Source: Microbacteriaceae bacterium (GTDB taxonomy: Bacteria > Actinomycetota > Actinomycetes > Actinomycetales > Microbacteriaceae). From it: DNA of 64,000 bases. This document shows, piece by piece, positions 33,716 to 42,496 of the stretch; positions within the stretch are counted from its first letter, which is position 1, and each line of letters opens with the position of its first letter. The notes under the pieces were generated by a model. The model did no database searches, was not told the DNA's origin, and was given only the letters and a program-made list of their open reading frames with translations. Location: the NCBI GenBank assembly GCA_025465095.1, contig JAODME010000012.1:1-64000 (forward strand). Reading direction: 5' to 3'. The position numbers and the translations under genes were made by a program.

Positions 33716-34847
33716 GTTCGTGCGATCCCTGCGTGAGTGGCTTCGGAGTTGGTTGTTCTTTCAGAGGGGTTGCGGCCCCTGTGGAAGCGGCGAGAGCAGC
33801 ACCGTCTGCGGGTGGCCGACTCATCATCCGCGTAATCCACTTCGTCAACCTGCCGCGTCTCACCTCGACGACGAGCACGACGACGAGAATGAGCCCCTGC
33901 AGTATCTGGTAGATATATGGGCTGATGTGCAGCCCGTTGAATCCGCTTGAGATCGCCTGCAAGACGATCGCGGCGACGCCCACGCCCACGATGGGGGCGC
34001 GTCCGCCGAGCGGATTGGTGCCGCCAAGCACGGCGATGGTGATCGCAAGAAGCAGATATGACGACCCGTACTCTGCGGTCGCGCTCGCCGACCTCGCGGA
34101 CATGAGGATCCCCGCGAGTGCTGCGATGGCGCCTGAAAGCGCATAAGTGCTCAGCAGAACTCGGCTACGACGAATTCCGGTGTAGTCCGCGGCCTCGGGG
34201 CTCGCGCCGACGAGGATGATGCGAAGGCCGAGCCCTGTCCGGTTCATGACCGCCCAGATCACGACGACGGCCAGAATCAGCAGCCAGAAGCTCACCGGGA
34301 TGATGGCAACGGTCTGCACGCCGAGCGCGAGAATCGCATCCGGAAGGCCATAGAGCGGGGTTCCACGCGTGACGGCGACCGCGAACCCGCTGAAAAGCGT
34401 CATGGTGGCGAGTGTGGCGAGGATCGGTGCGATGCGGAGCTTCGCCACCAACAGCCCATTGATCAATCCGCAGCCGACACCGACGGTGAGGGCTACAGCG
34501 ATGCCCGTGGCGGCGGCGGCGTCACCGGGGACGCCTCCGGCCATCAGCGCGATCGACACGCTCGCTGCACCTAGTGCGCTCAGGTTGGCGGTGGCGACAA
34601 TGGAGAGGTCGATGCCGCCGCTCGACATGGTCACCGCTATCGCGAGAGCGAGCAGAGCGATCTCTGGCACTGCGTACGCGATCGACTGCAGGTTCAGCGG
34701 GCTCGCAAAGATGCTCGGGTTGAGCAGGCTGAAAACGATGATCACCCCGGCGAGGAGGAGCCCGAGATTCCCGGTATGGCCCGCGGCGTCCAGGGTTCGG
34801 CGCACGCGCGCTAGGAACGATGGCGCGACGGTGGATGCTGAACTCAT
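33708..34847 (-). CDS. Sugar ABC transporter permease
   Basis: Integral membrane protein of the ribose/AI-2 class of ABC importers (branched-chain/ribose permease family). The 379-aa sequence has about ten hydrophobic segments, with the conserved EAADYTGIRRSRV-like loop and the GGTNPLGG segment characteristic of RbsC/LsrC/LsrD. A 45-residue polar C-terminal tail extends beyond the last helix. It overlaps the other permease by 4 bases. Confidence 0.9.
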   Translation of the reverse strand: MSSASTVAPSFLARVRRTLDAAGHTGNLGLLLAGVIIVFSLLNPSIFASPLNLQSIAYAVPEIALLALAIAVTMSSGGIDLSIVATANLSALGAASVSIALMAGGVPGDAAAATGIAVALTVGVGCGLINGLLVAKLRIAPILATLATMTLFSGFAVAVTRGTPLYGLPDAILALGVQTVAIIPVSFWLLILAVVVIWAVMNRTGLGLRIILVGASPEAADYTGIRRSRVLLSTYALSGAIAALAGILMSARSASATAEYGSSYLLLAITIAVLGGTNPLGGRAPIVGVGVAAIVLQAISSGFNGLHISPYIYQILQGLILVVVLVVEVRRGRLTKWITRMMSRPPADGAALAASTGAATPLKEQPTPKPLTQGSHEHD

Positions 34848-35872
34848 GCGGTCACGGCGCTTTCGAGGATGGTGGAGCGCTTGCTGCGGCGACGACGGCT
34901 CTGTGCCTGGATCGCGACTCCGAGAAGGATGACGACGCCGACGACTGCGGTGTGCCAGAAGCCGGGCACCCCTAGCCGCACGAGCGAGTTCTGGATGAGG
35001 GCGAGGAGCACAACGCCCAACGCGACTCCCTGTACCGAGCCTCGCCCACCTGCATCCGAGGCGCCGCCGATCACCACGGCGGCGATCACGGTGAGTTCGG
35101 TGCCGACGAGTTCGAACGGCGAAGCGTGGCCGACGAGCGCGACATGCACCATCCCCGCAAAGCCCGACAACGCGCCGGCGGCGATATAGATGACGGTCTG
35201 CACTCGGCCGACGCGGATGCCGGCCCGACGCGCCGATTCCGGCGCACCACCGATCGCGTAGATCGAGCGCCCGAACATCGTCTTGCGCAGCACCACGGCG
35301 AGGCCGACGGCCAGCAGGATGACGGGGATCACCAGGACACTGACCGCTGACCCGCCGATCGTCGTGAGCCGTGCGTCACCGATCTGGGCGAGCGCCGACG
35401 GGAGCGAGGAGATATACACGGAGCCGACGAACGCGAGCAGCGCACCGCGCACGATGCCTTGGCTTCCCAGCGTCGCGATGAGCGTCTGCAGTTTGAAACC
35501 GGCAACCAGCACGGCGTTGATGATGCCGAGCAGCGCGCCGATAACAGCCGCGGCGAGGAAAGGAAGGATTCCGTTGTCAAGTCCGATCGAGCGCATCAAC
35601 ACGACCGTCGAATACGCCGCGAAGATGGCGATGGCCGTGAACGAGACATCGATTCCGCCCGAGATGATGATGAGCAGGACGCCGAGCGCGAGCGCCATGT
35701 TGACGACGGAACTGCGAAGGATGTCGGCGAACATGGCGGGCGAGAGCGTGCCGGGGCTGAACATCGCGATGAGCAGGAGGAGCAGCGCGATGATCCCGAG
35801 AAGGACCCCCTCGTTGTTGCGTCCTCGCAATCGCGCGATATGAAACTGCGGGGTTCGGGTAAGAACACTCAC
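34844..35872 (-). CDS. Sugar ABC transporter permease
   Basis: Second permease of the importer, with about ten membrane segments and the GGAPESARRAGIRVGRVQ loop of the RbsC family. I chose the GTG at 35872 (342 aa): it has AAAGGAG seven bases before it and overlaps the ATPase stop as GTGA. The frame stays open another 85 codons upstream, inside the ATPase gene, with no permease similarity. Confidence 0.9.
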   Translation of the reverse strand: MSVLTRTPQFHIARLRGRNNEGVLLGIIALLLLLIAMFSPGTLSPAMFADILRSSVVNMALALGVLLIIISGGIDVSFTAIAIFAAYSTVVLMRSIGLDNGILPFLAAAVIGALLGIINAVLVAGFKLQTLIATLGSQGIVRGALLAFVGSVYISSLPSALAQIGDARLTTIGGSAVSVLVIPVILLAVGLAVVLRKTMFGRSIYAIGGAPESARRAGIRVGRVQTVIYIAAGALSGFAGMVHVALVGHASPFELVGTELTVIAAVVIGGASDAGGRGSVQGVALGVVLLALIQNSLVRLGVPGFWHTAVVGVVILLGVAIQAQSRRRRSKRSTILESAVTA

Positions 35873-37362
35873 GCGATGCTCCTTTCGCGCACGGCTTCGA
35901 CCGTGACATTCTGTGAGGCGATCTCGTCGACGAGTCGACCGCGACGAACGACGAGCACGCGATGGCAGACGCTCACCAGCTCGGGGACGTCGTCGGAAAT
36001 CAGCAACACCGTGATGCCTTGGGCAGCCTTCTCGCGCAGAATCTGCAAGATGGCCGCCTTGGAACCGATGTCGACCCCCACGGTGGGGCCGTTGAGCACG
36101 AGTACCCGTGGGTTCGTCGCGAGCCACTTGCCGATCACGACACGCTGTTGGTTGCCTCCGGACAGGCTCGATACCGGATCGTCAGGAGAACCGACCTTCA
36201 GGGACAACTCGTCGATCAGCTTGTCGACCCCCGCGCGAATCGCCTTCGGTCGCAGCCAGCCGAGCTTGTTGGCCAATGACGAAATCGACGAGGCTACGAG
36301 GTTTCGGCTAATCGCCTGGTCGAGGAAGATCCCCTGAGTCAGGCGGTCCGACGGTACGTAGGCGATCCCGGCGGAGATCGCACTCGCAACGTCGCCGCTG
36401 CGGATGTCGTGACCGTCGACCGCGACGCGTCCGGAGGTGAAGGGGATGATGCCGAAGATGGCGTCGGCGACCTCGCTGCGGCCGGAACCCATCAGGCCGG
36501 TGAGACCGATGATTTCACCGGCATGCGCCGTGAATGAGATCTCGGCGAACAGGCCGGGCGCGCTGATCGAGTTGACTTCGAGCACGGGCGAATCGTGCAC
36601 GTCACTCGACACAATTCGCTCTTCGAGTTCCTGGCGACCGATGAGCGCCTCGACAAGGGAGTCGCGGTCGAACTCCGCGACGCCGCCGACCGCGACGACC
36701 TTGCCGTTGCGCAGCACGGTAATGCGGTCGGAGAGCGCGAAGACTTCTTCTGTCTTGTGGCTGACAAAGACGATGGCGACGCCGTCGGCCTTAAGCGCGC
36801 TGACCACCTGAAAGAGCGTGCCGACCTCGTTCCAGGTGAGTGCCGTTGTCGGCTCGTCCATGAATAGCACGCGCACGTCGTTGGCGATGGCGCGGCAGAT
36901 GGCGACGAGCTGCCGCTGGGCCACCGAGAGCTCTTCGAGCAGCGCATCGGGATCGATATCGAGCTCGAGCCGCTTCATCACAGTGAGGGTGAGTTCGCGG
37001 GCCGCGGTGATGGAAATGATTCTTGCCCTGCCCGCGACGCGCGTCGTCATTGCCACGTTTTCGGCGACCGTGAGGTTCGGGAACAGCGAGAGGTCCTGGT
37101 AGATGACTTGAATGCCGTGGGAGATGGAACCGACAACGGACAGCTTCGACGTCACGGTGCCCGCAATCTCGATCTCGCCACGATCGGGTGCTTCGACCCC
37201 GGACAGGATCTTGATGAGGGTCGATTTCCCCGAGCCGTTCGCTCCGGCCAGGCAATGCACTTCACCGGCACGGATTTCGAGGTCGGCATCGGCCAGCGCG
37301 TGCACTCCTCCGTAGGATTTGTCGATCCCCCGTGCGCGAAGCACCACTGGGTTGTCAGTCAT
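35869..37362 (-). CDS. Sugar ABC transporter ATPase (two nucleotide-binding domains)
   Basis: Double ATP-binding subunit of the RbsA/AraG/LsrA type. The first half has Walker A GANGSGKST and the signature LSVAQRQLVAI; the second half has the degenerate Walker A GLMGSGRSE and the signature LSGGNQQRVVIGKWL, as usual for this family. 497 aa is standard. It powers the two permeases that follow. Confidence 0.95.
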   Translation of the reverse strand: MTDNPVVLRARGIDKSYGGVHALADADLEIRAGEVHCLAGANGSGKSTLIKILSGVEAPDRGEIEIAGTVTSKLSVVGSISHGIQVIYQDLSLFPNLTVAENVAMTTRVAGRARIISITAARELTLTVMKRLELDIDPDALLEELSVAQRQLVAICRAIANDVRVLFMDEPTTALTWNEVGTLFQVVSALKADGVAIVFVSHKTEEVFALSDRITVLRNGKVVAVGGVAEFDRDSLVEALIGRQELEERIVSSDVHDSPVLEVNSISAPGLFAEISFTAHAGEIIGLTGLMGSGRSEVADAIFGIIPFTSGRVAVDGHDIRSGDVASAISAGIAYVPSDRLTQGIFLDQAISRNLVASSISSLANKLGWLRPKAIRAGVDKLIDELSLKVGSPDDPVSSLSGGNQQRVVIGKWLATNPRVLVLNGPTVGVDIGSKAAILQILREKAAQGITVLLISDDVPELVSVCHRVLVVRRGRLVDEIASQNVTVEAVRERSIA

Positions 37363-37378
37363 GTTTGCTGCCTTCCGC

Positions 37379-37406
37379 GGTGGCCGGCCGCGACGGGCCG
37401 GCCACC
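37379..37406 (-). terminator. Stem-loop between binding-protein and ATPase genes
   Basis: A perfect 11-bp inverted repeat, GGTGGCCGGCC and GGCCGGCCACC, around a 6-base loop, between the binding-protein stop and the ATPase start. It has no T-run. Such structures are known to protect the upstream binding-protein mRNA and to limit read-through, giving more binding protein than transporter. Confidence 0.6.
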
Positions 37407-37419
37407 GGGTTCACGTGGA

Positions 37420-38448
37420 TTAGAAGGGGTAGTCGGCGGCGTTTTCAGCGGTGACATCCACCCACGCGGTTCCGAAGAAGGTGGTGGCGGAGTCGGGCGA
37501 CTGAGTGATCTTCTCGTAACCGGGGATGTCAAGGTCGGTACCGTCTACGATTTCTTCGCCGGCGAGGAGCTTTTTCGCGATGGTGAGCATGGCCTTGCCC
37601 GCAAGGGCCGGGTCCCAGAACGTGATCGTGTCGACGGCACCGGTCTTCAGCGCGTCACCTGCCGTGGACGGCAGTGATGTGCCGATGACGCAGACGCTGT
37701 CTTCCTTTCCTGCCTCGGCAACGGCACGGCCTGCACCGACGACGTCAGTGGACGCGGCGCCGAGAATGCCGCGGAGGTCGGGGTAGGTGGCAAGCAGTTC
37801 CTTTGTGCGCTGGTATGCGGTGTCTGCGCTCTCGTCGGACGAGATCGGGTCACCGATCGACTTCACCTTCGGGTACTCGGAACTGGCTTGGTCCTCTGCA
37901 CCCTTGACCCAGTTGTTGTGGCTGGTGACGGTGAGGCCGCCGACGAAGTGAGCGTAGGTTCCCCCGGCGTCGCCCATGCAGCTGGCGAGGAGATCCATCT
38001 GGTGGGCCCCGTAGGCCTCGTCATCAAATGCTTCGATGTCGGCATCCGTGTTGACAATGCCGGCAGCCTCATGGGTGACGACGATGATGCCAGCGTCTCT
38101 GGCGCGCTTGAGAACCGCTTCGATGCTCTCTGGCGCGTTCGGCACGACCGTGATCGCTGCGGGCTTCTGCGGGATCGTGTCGCTGATGATGGCGATCTGC
38201 TTTTCCGGGCTGGAATCGTCGCCAGCGGTTTGGTTGACGGTGAAGTCGTTCTCAGCAGCCCATTCCTGGTTGCCGGTTTCCATTCGATTGAACCAGTCAC
38301 CGCCCGACAGTTTCACGATGTTGGTCATCGACGTCGACGTTGACGTGGCGCCGTCGGTTGTGGCGCCGATTCCCGCGCTGCAACCAGCGAGGAGGGATGC
38401 TGCAGCGACGCCGAAGGCGATCGCACTGGCAGTCCTAACAATTTTCAC
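37420..38448 (-). CDS. Sugar ABC transporter substrate-binding lipoprotein (LsrB/RhaS-like)
   Basis: Exported binding protein. The N-terminus has a signal peptide and lipobox LLAGC with Cys at residue 23. The body is a periplasmic-binding-protein type I fold; its second half (NNWVKGAEDQA, GILGAASTD, ITFWDPALAGKAML) follows the pattern of LsrB and the rhamnose-binding RhaS. The LsrB residues that hold AI-2 are not kept in the central loops (TVTSHNNW rather than TDQNQW), so a sugar ligand is more likely than AI-2. It precedes the ATPase and follows the kinase. Confidence 0.88.
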   Translation of the reverse strand: MKIVRTASAIAFGVAAASLLAGCSAGIGATTDGATSTSTSMTNIVKLSGGDWFNRMETGNQEWAAENDFTVNQTAGDDSSPEKQIAIISDTIPQKPAAITVVPNAPESIEAVLKRARDAGIIVVTHEAAGIVNTDADIEAFDDEAYGAHQMDLLASCMGDAGGTYAHFVGGLTVTSHNNWVKGAEDQASSEYPKVKSIGDPISSDESADTAYQRTKELLATYPDLRGILGAASTDVVGAGRAVAEAGKEDSVCVIGTSLPSTAGDALKTGAVDTITFWDPALAGKAMLTIAKKLLAGEEIVDGTDLDIPGYEKITQSPDSATTFFGTAWVDVTAENAADYPF

Positions 38449-38493
38449 GAAATGCTCCTTACAACTCTGTATTGGTGGTGGTGATGGGTGTGG

Positions 38494-40191
38494 CTAGGAA
38501 GCCGCGATGCCGTCGCTGGCACGGCGCTTCAATCGGTGCATAACACCGACGTTCTGACTTCCGAAATAGGTCACGAGTTCCTGGTAGTCGGCATAGGACG
38601 ACTCATAGGCGGCCGTGGCCGTGGGATCGGGGGAGTACACGTCAGACCTGTTTCCGCCGAGCGCATTGCCGGCTTCGCCGAGCGAGGCGAATCCGCCAGC
38701 TTCGGGTCCGGCCGCGACGGCCGCGTGAATTGCCGCCCCGAGCGCGCCCGCCTGGGAACTGTGCGAGACCTGAATCTCCCGGCCCGTGATGTCGGCGAGC
38801 AATTGCATGAAGAGCGGGCTCTTCTGCGGGAGTCCGCCGCACGCGACGATGTCGTCTACGGCGATTCCTGCGCCTTGGAACGTGTCGATGATGGCGCGCT
38901 GCCCGAAGGCGGCGGCCTCAAGCAGCGCACGATAAACGTTTTCCGGTCTCGTAGCGAGGGAGTACCCGATGACGGCACCGCTTAGAGCCGAGTCGGCCAG
39001 TGGGGAGCGATTGCCGCTCCACCAGTCGAGCGCGAGGACGGGGTTGCGGCCGGGCTCGACGCTGCCGGCGAGGGACTCGAGGTAGCCGAACACGTCGAGC
39101 CCGAGCTCCCTGGCGCGCTCCGTGTACGAAGCCGGCACGCTGTTGCGCACAAACCAGCCGAACATGTCACCGACACCGGCCTGCCCAGCCTCGTACGCCC
39201 AGACGCCGGGAACGATCGCGTCACGGACGACTCCGGCGAGTCCCTCGACCGGTATCCCGGTCTCGGCAAGCAGCAGATTGCAGATGCTCGTTCCCATGAC
39301 GAGCACCATCCGGCCGGGAGCCGTAGCATCGCAGGCGACCATCGAGACCTGCGCGTCCATGCTTCCCGTTGCGACGGCGATTCCGATCGGCAGGCCAAGG
39401 GCATCGGCCCAGGACGGGACGAGTGAACCCACCCGTGCGCCAGCTGCGCTGAAGTCGGTCGACAACCGGTCAAGAACCGCACTGAATCCAGGGGCGAGCG
39501 AGTCGAGCGCGCGCGCCGAGGCATAGCCGCCCGCTTCTACCCGAAAGTTTGCCTTGAACCCCGCGGCTTGGGCGCTGTGCGATTCGACTCCGGTCAGCTG
39601 CCAGGTGATCCAGTCCTGTGCTTCGATGAAGCGATCAGCGCGCTCGAAGATCCGGGGCGCCTCTTCATAGACCTGCAGGGTCTTTGGCAGCAGCCATTCG
39701 GACGAGACACGGCCACCATAGGGGGCAAGGTCGAAATCGTCGCTCGTCGCGGCGAGAACATTGATGCGGTCGGCCTGCGGCTGGGCTGCATGGTGCTTCC
39801 ACAACTTGACCCAGGCGTGCGGGTCGTCACGATAATCCACTAGACGGCTGAGCGGCGTCGAGTCGGCCAGCGTCGGCACGATCGTGCACGCTGTCGCGTC
39901 GATTGCAATTCCGATGACGGATTCCCGCGGAACGCCCGATGCGGCGAGCGCCCGGGTTACGGTCTCGGTCAGGCATCCCAGGTAGTCGTCGGCATCCTGC
40001 AGCGCCCAATCGGCTCCGAGCAGGACGCCTGAGCCTGGGAGCGCTTCGGAAATGACCCCTGACGGGTAGACCGAGGTCGACTCCGCAAGCTCTCGACCCG
40101 TAGCGAGGTCGACGACCACGGCACGCGCCGACTCGGTGCCGAAATCGACACCGACCGTGTACCGGGTGGGGCTCTCGACGGTCGCGCTCAT
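38494..40191 (-). CDS. araB: Ribulokinase-type FGGY carbohydrate kinase
   Basis: Phosphorylates a ketopentose, most likely ribulose, with ATP in the cytosol. The N-terminal ATPase-fold motif is VGVDFGTESARAVVVD. The region LWKHHAAQPQADRIN, followed by YGGRVSSEWLLPKTLQ and FIEAQDWITWQLTG, is characteristic of AraB. 565 aa is the AraB length and longer than other FGGY kinases. No araA or araD is present in the window, so L-arabinose itself may not be the substrate. It heads the import operon, divergent from the SorC regulator. Confidence 0.85.
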   Translation of the reverse strand: MSATVESPTRYTVGVDFGTESARAVVVDLATGRELAESTSVYPSGVISEALPGSGVLLGADWALQDADDYLGCLTETVTRALAASGVPRESVIGIAIDATACTIVPTLADSTPLSRLVDYRDDPHAWVKLWKHHAAQPQADRINVLAATSDDFDLAPYGGRVSSEWLLPKTLQVYEEAPRIFERADRFIEAQDWITWQLTGVESHSAQAAGFKANFRVEAGGYASARALDSLAPGFSAVLDRLSTDFSAAGARVGSLVPSWADALGLPIGIAVATGSMDAQVSMVACDATAPGRMVLVMGTSICNLLLAETGIPVEGLAGVVRDAIVPGVWAYEAGQAGVGDMFGWFVRNSVPASYTERARELGLDVFGYLESLAGSVEPGRNPVLALDWWSGNRSPLADSALSGAVIGYSLATRPENVYRALLEAAAFGQRAIIDTFQGAGIAVDDIVACGGLPQKSPLFMQLLADITGREIQVSHSSQAGALGAAIHAAVAAGPEAGGFASLGEAGNALGGNRSDVYSPDPTATAAYESSYADYQELVTYFGSQNVGVMHRLKRRASDGIAAS

Positions 40192-40249
40192 AGTCGCCTG
40201 TGACTCTTTCTTTCGCTGTGCCGCGAATCTCCGCGGCCCGAGCGAGCCT

Positions 40250-40276
40250 AATCAAATGTGCGCAGGACAATCAAAT
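40250..40276. promoter_or_regulatory. Direct repeat ATCAAAT between kinase and SorC genes
   Basis: Two AATCAAAT copies (ATCAAAT at 40251-40257 and 40270-40276) lie 19 bp apart in the divergent promoter. The spacing is close to two helical turns and the site is just ahead of the SorC ATG. This is a plausible operator for the divergent SorC-family regulator, by position only. Confidence 0.45.
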
Positions 40277-40287
40277 AGGCTGCTCAT

Positions 40288-41247
40288 ATGAGCAACAGGT
40301 CGAGCGAGGACGCCTTTTCAGGAGACGAACTGCTTTTGGCCGTGGAGATCGCCGAGCGCTACTACCTGCGGCATCAGAGCAAGCTGACGATTGCCACTGA
40401 GCTCGACGTCTCACGATTCAGGGTGGCACGCATCCTGCAGCGCTCTCTGGACGAGGGCCTCGTGCGCATCTCGATCGCCGCTCCCCGCGAGCGCAACACC
40501 GAGCTCGCCGACCAACTACGGGCACGTTACGACCTCGAGCACGTGGTGCTAGTCGACATGCAGACGCTCAAGCAGGAACAACGACTGCGCGAGCTTCTCG
40601 GCCGCGCAGCCGCAGCCCTCATCATGCGAATCACCACCAGAAACGATGTATTAGGCCTGGGCTGGGGGCGCTCCGTTGCCGCGACCGCCGCCGCCATCAC
40701 GACCCTGCCGCCCTGCCCGATCGTGCAACTGGGTGGCATCGTCGGGTCCCTCGACACGAACTCGATGGAACCGCTGCGGATGCTCTCGGCTGTCAGTCAT
40801 GGTGACACCTACCCGCTTTTCGCGCCGCTCCTTCTGCCCGACGTCGATACCGCGAACGGGCTGCGGCGCCAACCAGGCATTGCCTCCACGCTCGAGATGT
40901 TCGACAAGACCACGATCGGGGTGGTCGCGGTCGGTAGCTGGACTCCCCCGAATTCGCAATTGCGCGAGGCCTTCAATCGCGGCGAACAGCGCCGCATGAG
41001 CGAACAGGGCGTGCGCGCCGAAGTCTGCGGCGTGCTGCTCGACGATCGCGGCAACCCTCTGATGCATGAGGTGTCGGCTCGAACGATCGCGATCGGCAGC
41101 GAACAGCTTCAACAGATTCCGACGACAATCGCCGTGGCCGGCGGGCTCACCAAGGTAAACGCGATCCACTCCGTGCTGCTCGGCCGCTACGCGACATCAC
41201 TCGTCACCGATCTAGCCGTAGCCCGCGAACTCCTCGCGCGCGCCTGA
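40288..41247 (+). CDS. SorC/DeoR-family sugar-responsive regulator
   Basis: Transcription factor with an N-terminal helix-turn-helix (AERYYLRHQSKLTIATELDVS, RFRVARIL) and a C-terminal sugar-phosphate-binding domain of the SorC family (LGLGWGRSVAATAAAI, PIVQLGGIVGSL, VNAIHSVLLGRYATSLVTD). 319 aa is standard. It is divergent from the kinase and transporter genes and probably controls them in response to a phosphorylated sugar, as LsrR and SorC do. Confidence 0.9.
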   Translation: MSNRSSEDAFSGDELLLAVEIAERYYLRHQSKLTIATELDVSRFRVARILQRSLDEGLVRISIAAPRERNTELADQLRARYDLEHVVLVDMQTLKQEQRLRELLGRAAAALIMRITTRNDVLGLGWGRSVAATAAAITTLPPCPIVQLGGIVGSLDTNSMEPLRMLSAVSHGDTYPLFAPLLLPDVDTANGLRRQPGIASTLEMFDKTTIGVVAVGSWTPPNSQLREAFNRGEQRRMSEQGVRAEVCGVLLDDRGNPLMHEVSARTIAIGSEQLQQIPTTIAVAGGLTKVNAIHSVLLGRYATSLVTDLAVARELLARA

Positions 41248-41863
41248 AGCGGAACAACCAGCGAGCTCGAGAAGCGCTCGAATGAGCATCAATATGGAAT
41301 TCCCCGCGACGGACGAAGGGCATGCCGCGGGTGCTCGCGAAAATCTCTCCTTGGGTCAGGGCGCCGTCGCGGACGATCTCGAGCGTGCCGGCCCCCCGCC
41401 CGCGCTGTTGGTGGCGCAATCAAATTGCCGACCTTCGCCGAGGTCTTCGCACAGGCTGACGCGGGACGGGGCAACCGTGCTGGCTGCCGCCGTGTGGTGC
41501 CGGCCCGAGCGTTGCTGTCGCAGCGGCGCGCGATACGTTGCCCCTACCTCGGCAGGCCCCGGATAGGGCGCTGCGGATTCGACGAGCGCGAGGTCATGCG
41601 CCGGGTGCTCGAGGGAATGGCGTGCTGGCCGCGCACCTGTGCCTGCGGCCCTAAGCGCCGGCACGTAGCGCAATTGGGTTCACTACTGCTTCGGGCCGCC
41701 CACCACGCAGGCGTGAGCGACAAACTGCATCGCTCCGGGCGCCGGGCAGAATCCCTCACTTGCGATGTGCCCACCCTGTTAGCGATCTCGCAAGGACCTG
41801 GAACGTCGCGTGCGCGAGATGGTCCTCGCCTCAGCTGCAACAGCGAGATTACTTCAAGCGGCT
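41248..41863. other. 616-bp gap without a convincing gene
   Basis: Between the SorC gene and the flavin reductase. Several frames are open on both strands (for example 41356-41673 minus and 41425-41895 plus), but none has a ribosome binding site, a recognisable domain or a hydrophobic pattern. They are rich in Arg, Ala and Pro as chance frames in GC-rich DNA are. This may be a decayed gene. Confidence 0.4.
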
Positions 41864-42403
41864 CTACTCAGCGAGCGAGTGGTATCCGCCGCTGAAGAAC
41901 ACGAGCGGCCGCCCGGTGGCGGCCTCCGACCATTGGTTGGCGCGCGCAATGACGAGTTTGTGGTCGCCTGCGGGGGCGACCCACTCAACGGTCGCGTCGA
42001 TCCAACCGAGGCCGTCGGCAATCACCGGGTGACCGGCGGGACTAACGGCCCACTCATGCTCCGCGAACTTGTCGACGTCCCTCTGCGCGAACAGGCGGGA
42101 GACGTCGGCGTGATTAGCGCCGAGCGTCGAAACCGCGAAGCTTCCAACCGGTCGTATGCGCGCCCAAGTGGCGCTTGTCACCATTGGACAGAACGAAATG
42201 AGGGGAGGGTCGAGGGAGACGGAAGAAAACGAGTTGACCGCCATACCTACGGGCCCGTCCGGCGTGCTCGCCGACACGATGACAACTCCCGTAGGGTAAC
42301 GGCCGAGCATGTCCCGGAAGCTACGCTGGTCCTGTCGCTCGCCAGGCGCGAGACGGACCACCGACTCTTGCCGCTTCGTCGTCACCGCTAATGTCGCGCT
42401 CAT
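41864..42403 (-). CDS. Flavin reductase domain protein (monooxygenase small component)
   Basis: Supplies reduced FMN or FAD to a partner oxygenase using NAD(P)H. The 179-aa protein has the flavin reductase-like fold: RSFRDMLGRYPTGVVIVSA, then MAVNSFSSVSLDPPLISFCP, the flavin-binding pattern of the HpaC/NtaB group. I chose the ATG at 42403 because GAGGAAA precedes it. Its likely partner is the acyl-CoA-dehydrogenase-like monooxygenase at 47662-48939. Confidence 0.88.
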   Translation of the reverse strand: MSATLAVTTKRQESVVRLAPGERQDQRSFRDMLGRYPTGVVIVSASTPDGPVGMAVNSFSSVSLDPPLISFCPMVTSATWARIRPVGSFAVSTLGANHADVSRLFAQRDVDKFAEHEWAVSPAGHPVIADGLGWIDATVEWVAPAGDHKLVIARANQWSEAATGRPLVFFSGGYHSLAE

Positions 42404-42454
42404 CGTTTCCTCGATCCATCCGCGGCGACCCTGCTGCCGATCATTCATTCTGGC

Positions 42455-42478
42455 ACATGTATCATAACAGTTACAAGC
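42455..42478. promoter_or_regulatory. Flavin reductase promoter region with TGTATC motif
   Basis: Between the reductase and the ABC ATPase. It has TGTATC at 42458-42463 and, on the minus strand, a TATGAT-like -10 element. TGTATC recurs upstream of the permease and monooxygenase genes of this cluster. Confidence 0.35.
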
Positions 42479-42496
42479 CGTACTTTATTGGTACAC

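Noticed and set aside
33080-40191. Assignment of the sugar cluster to AI-2 uptake (lsrACDBRK)
   Set aside because: The layout is similar, but the kinase is AraB-like, lsrF and lsrG are missing, and the binding-protein loops that hold AI-2 in LsrB are not conserved.
41425-41895. A 156-aa frame in the gap after the SorC gene
   Set aside because: It overlaps the end of the flavin reductase on the other strand and is Arg/Cys-rich without domain similarity.
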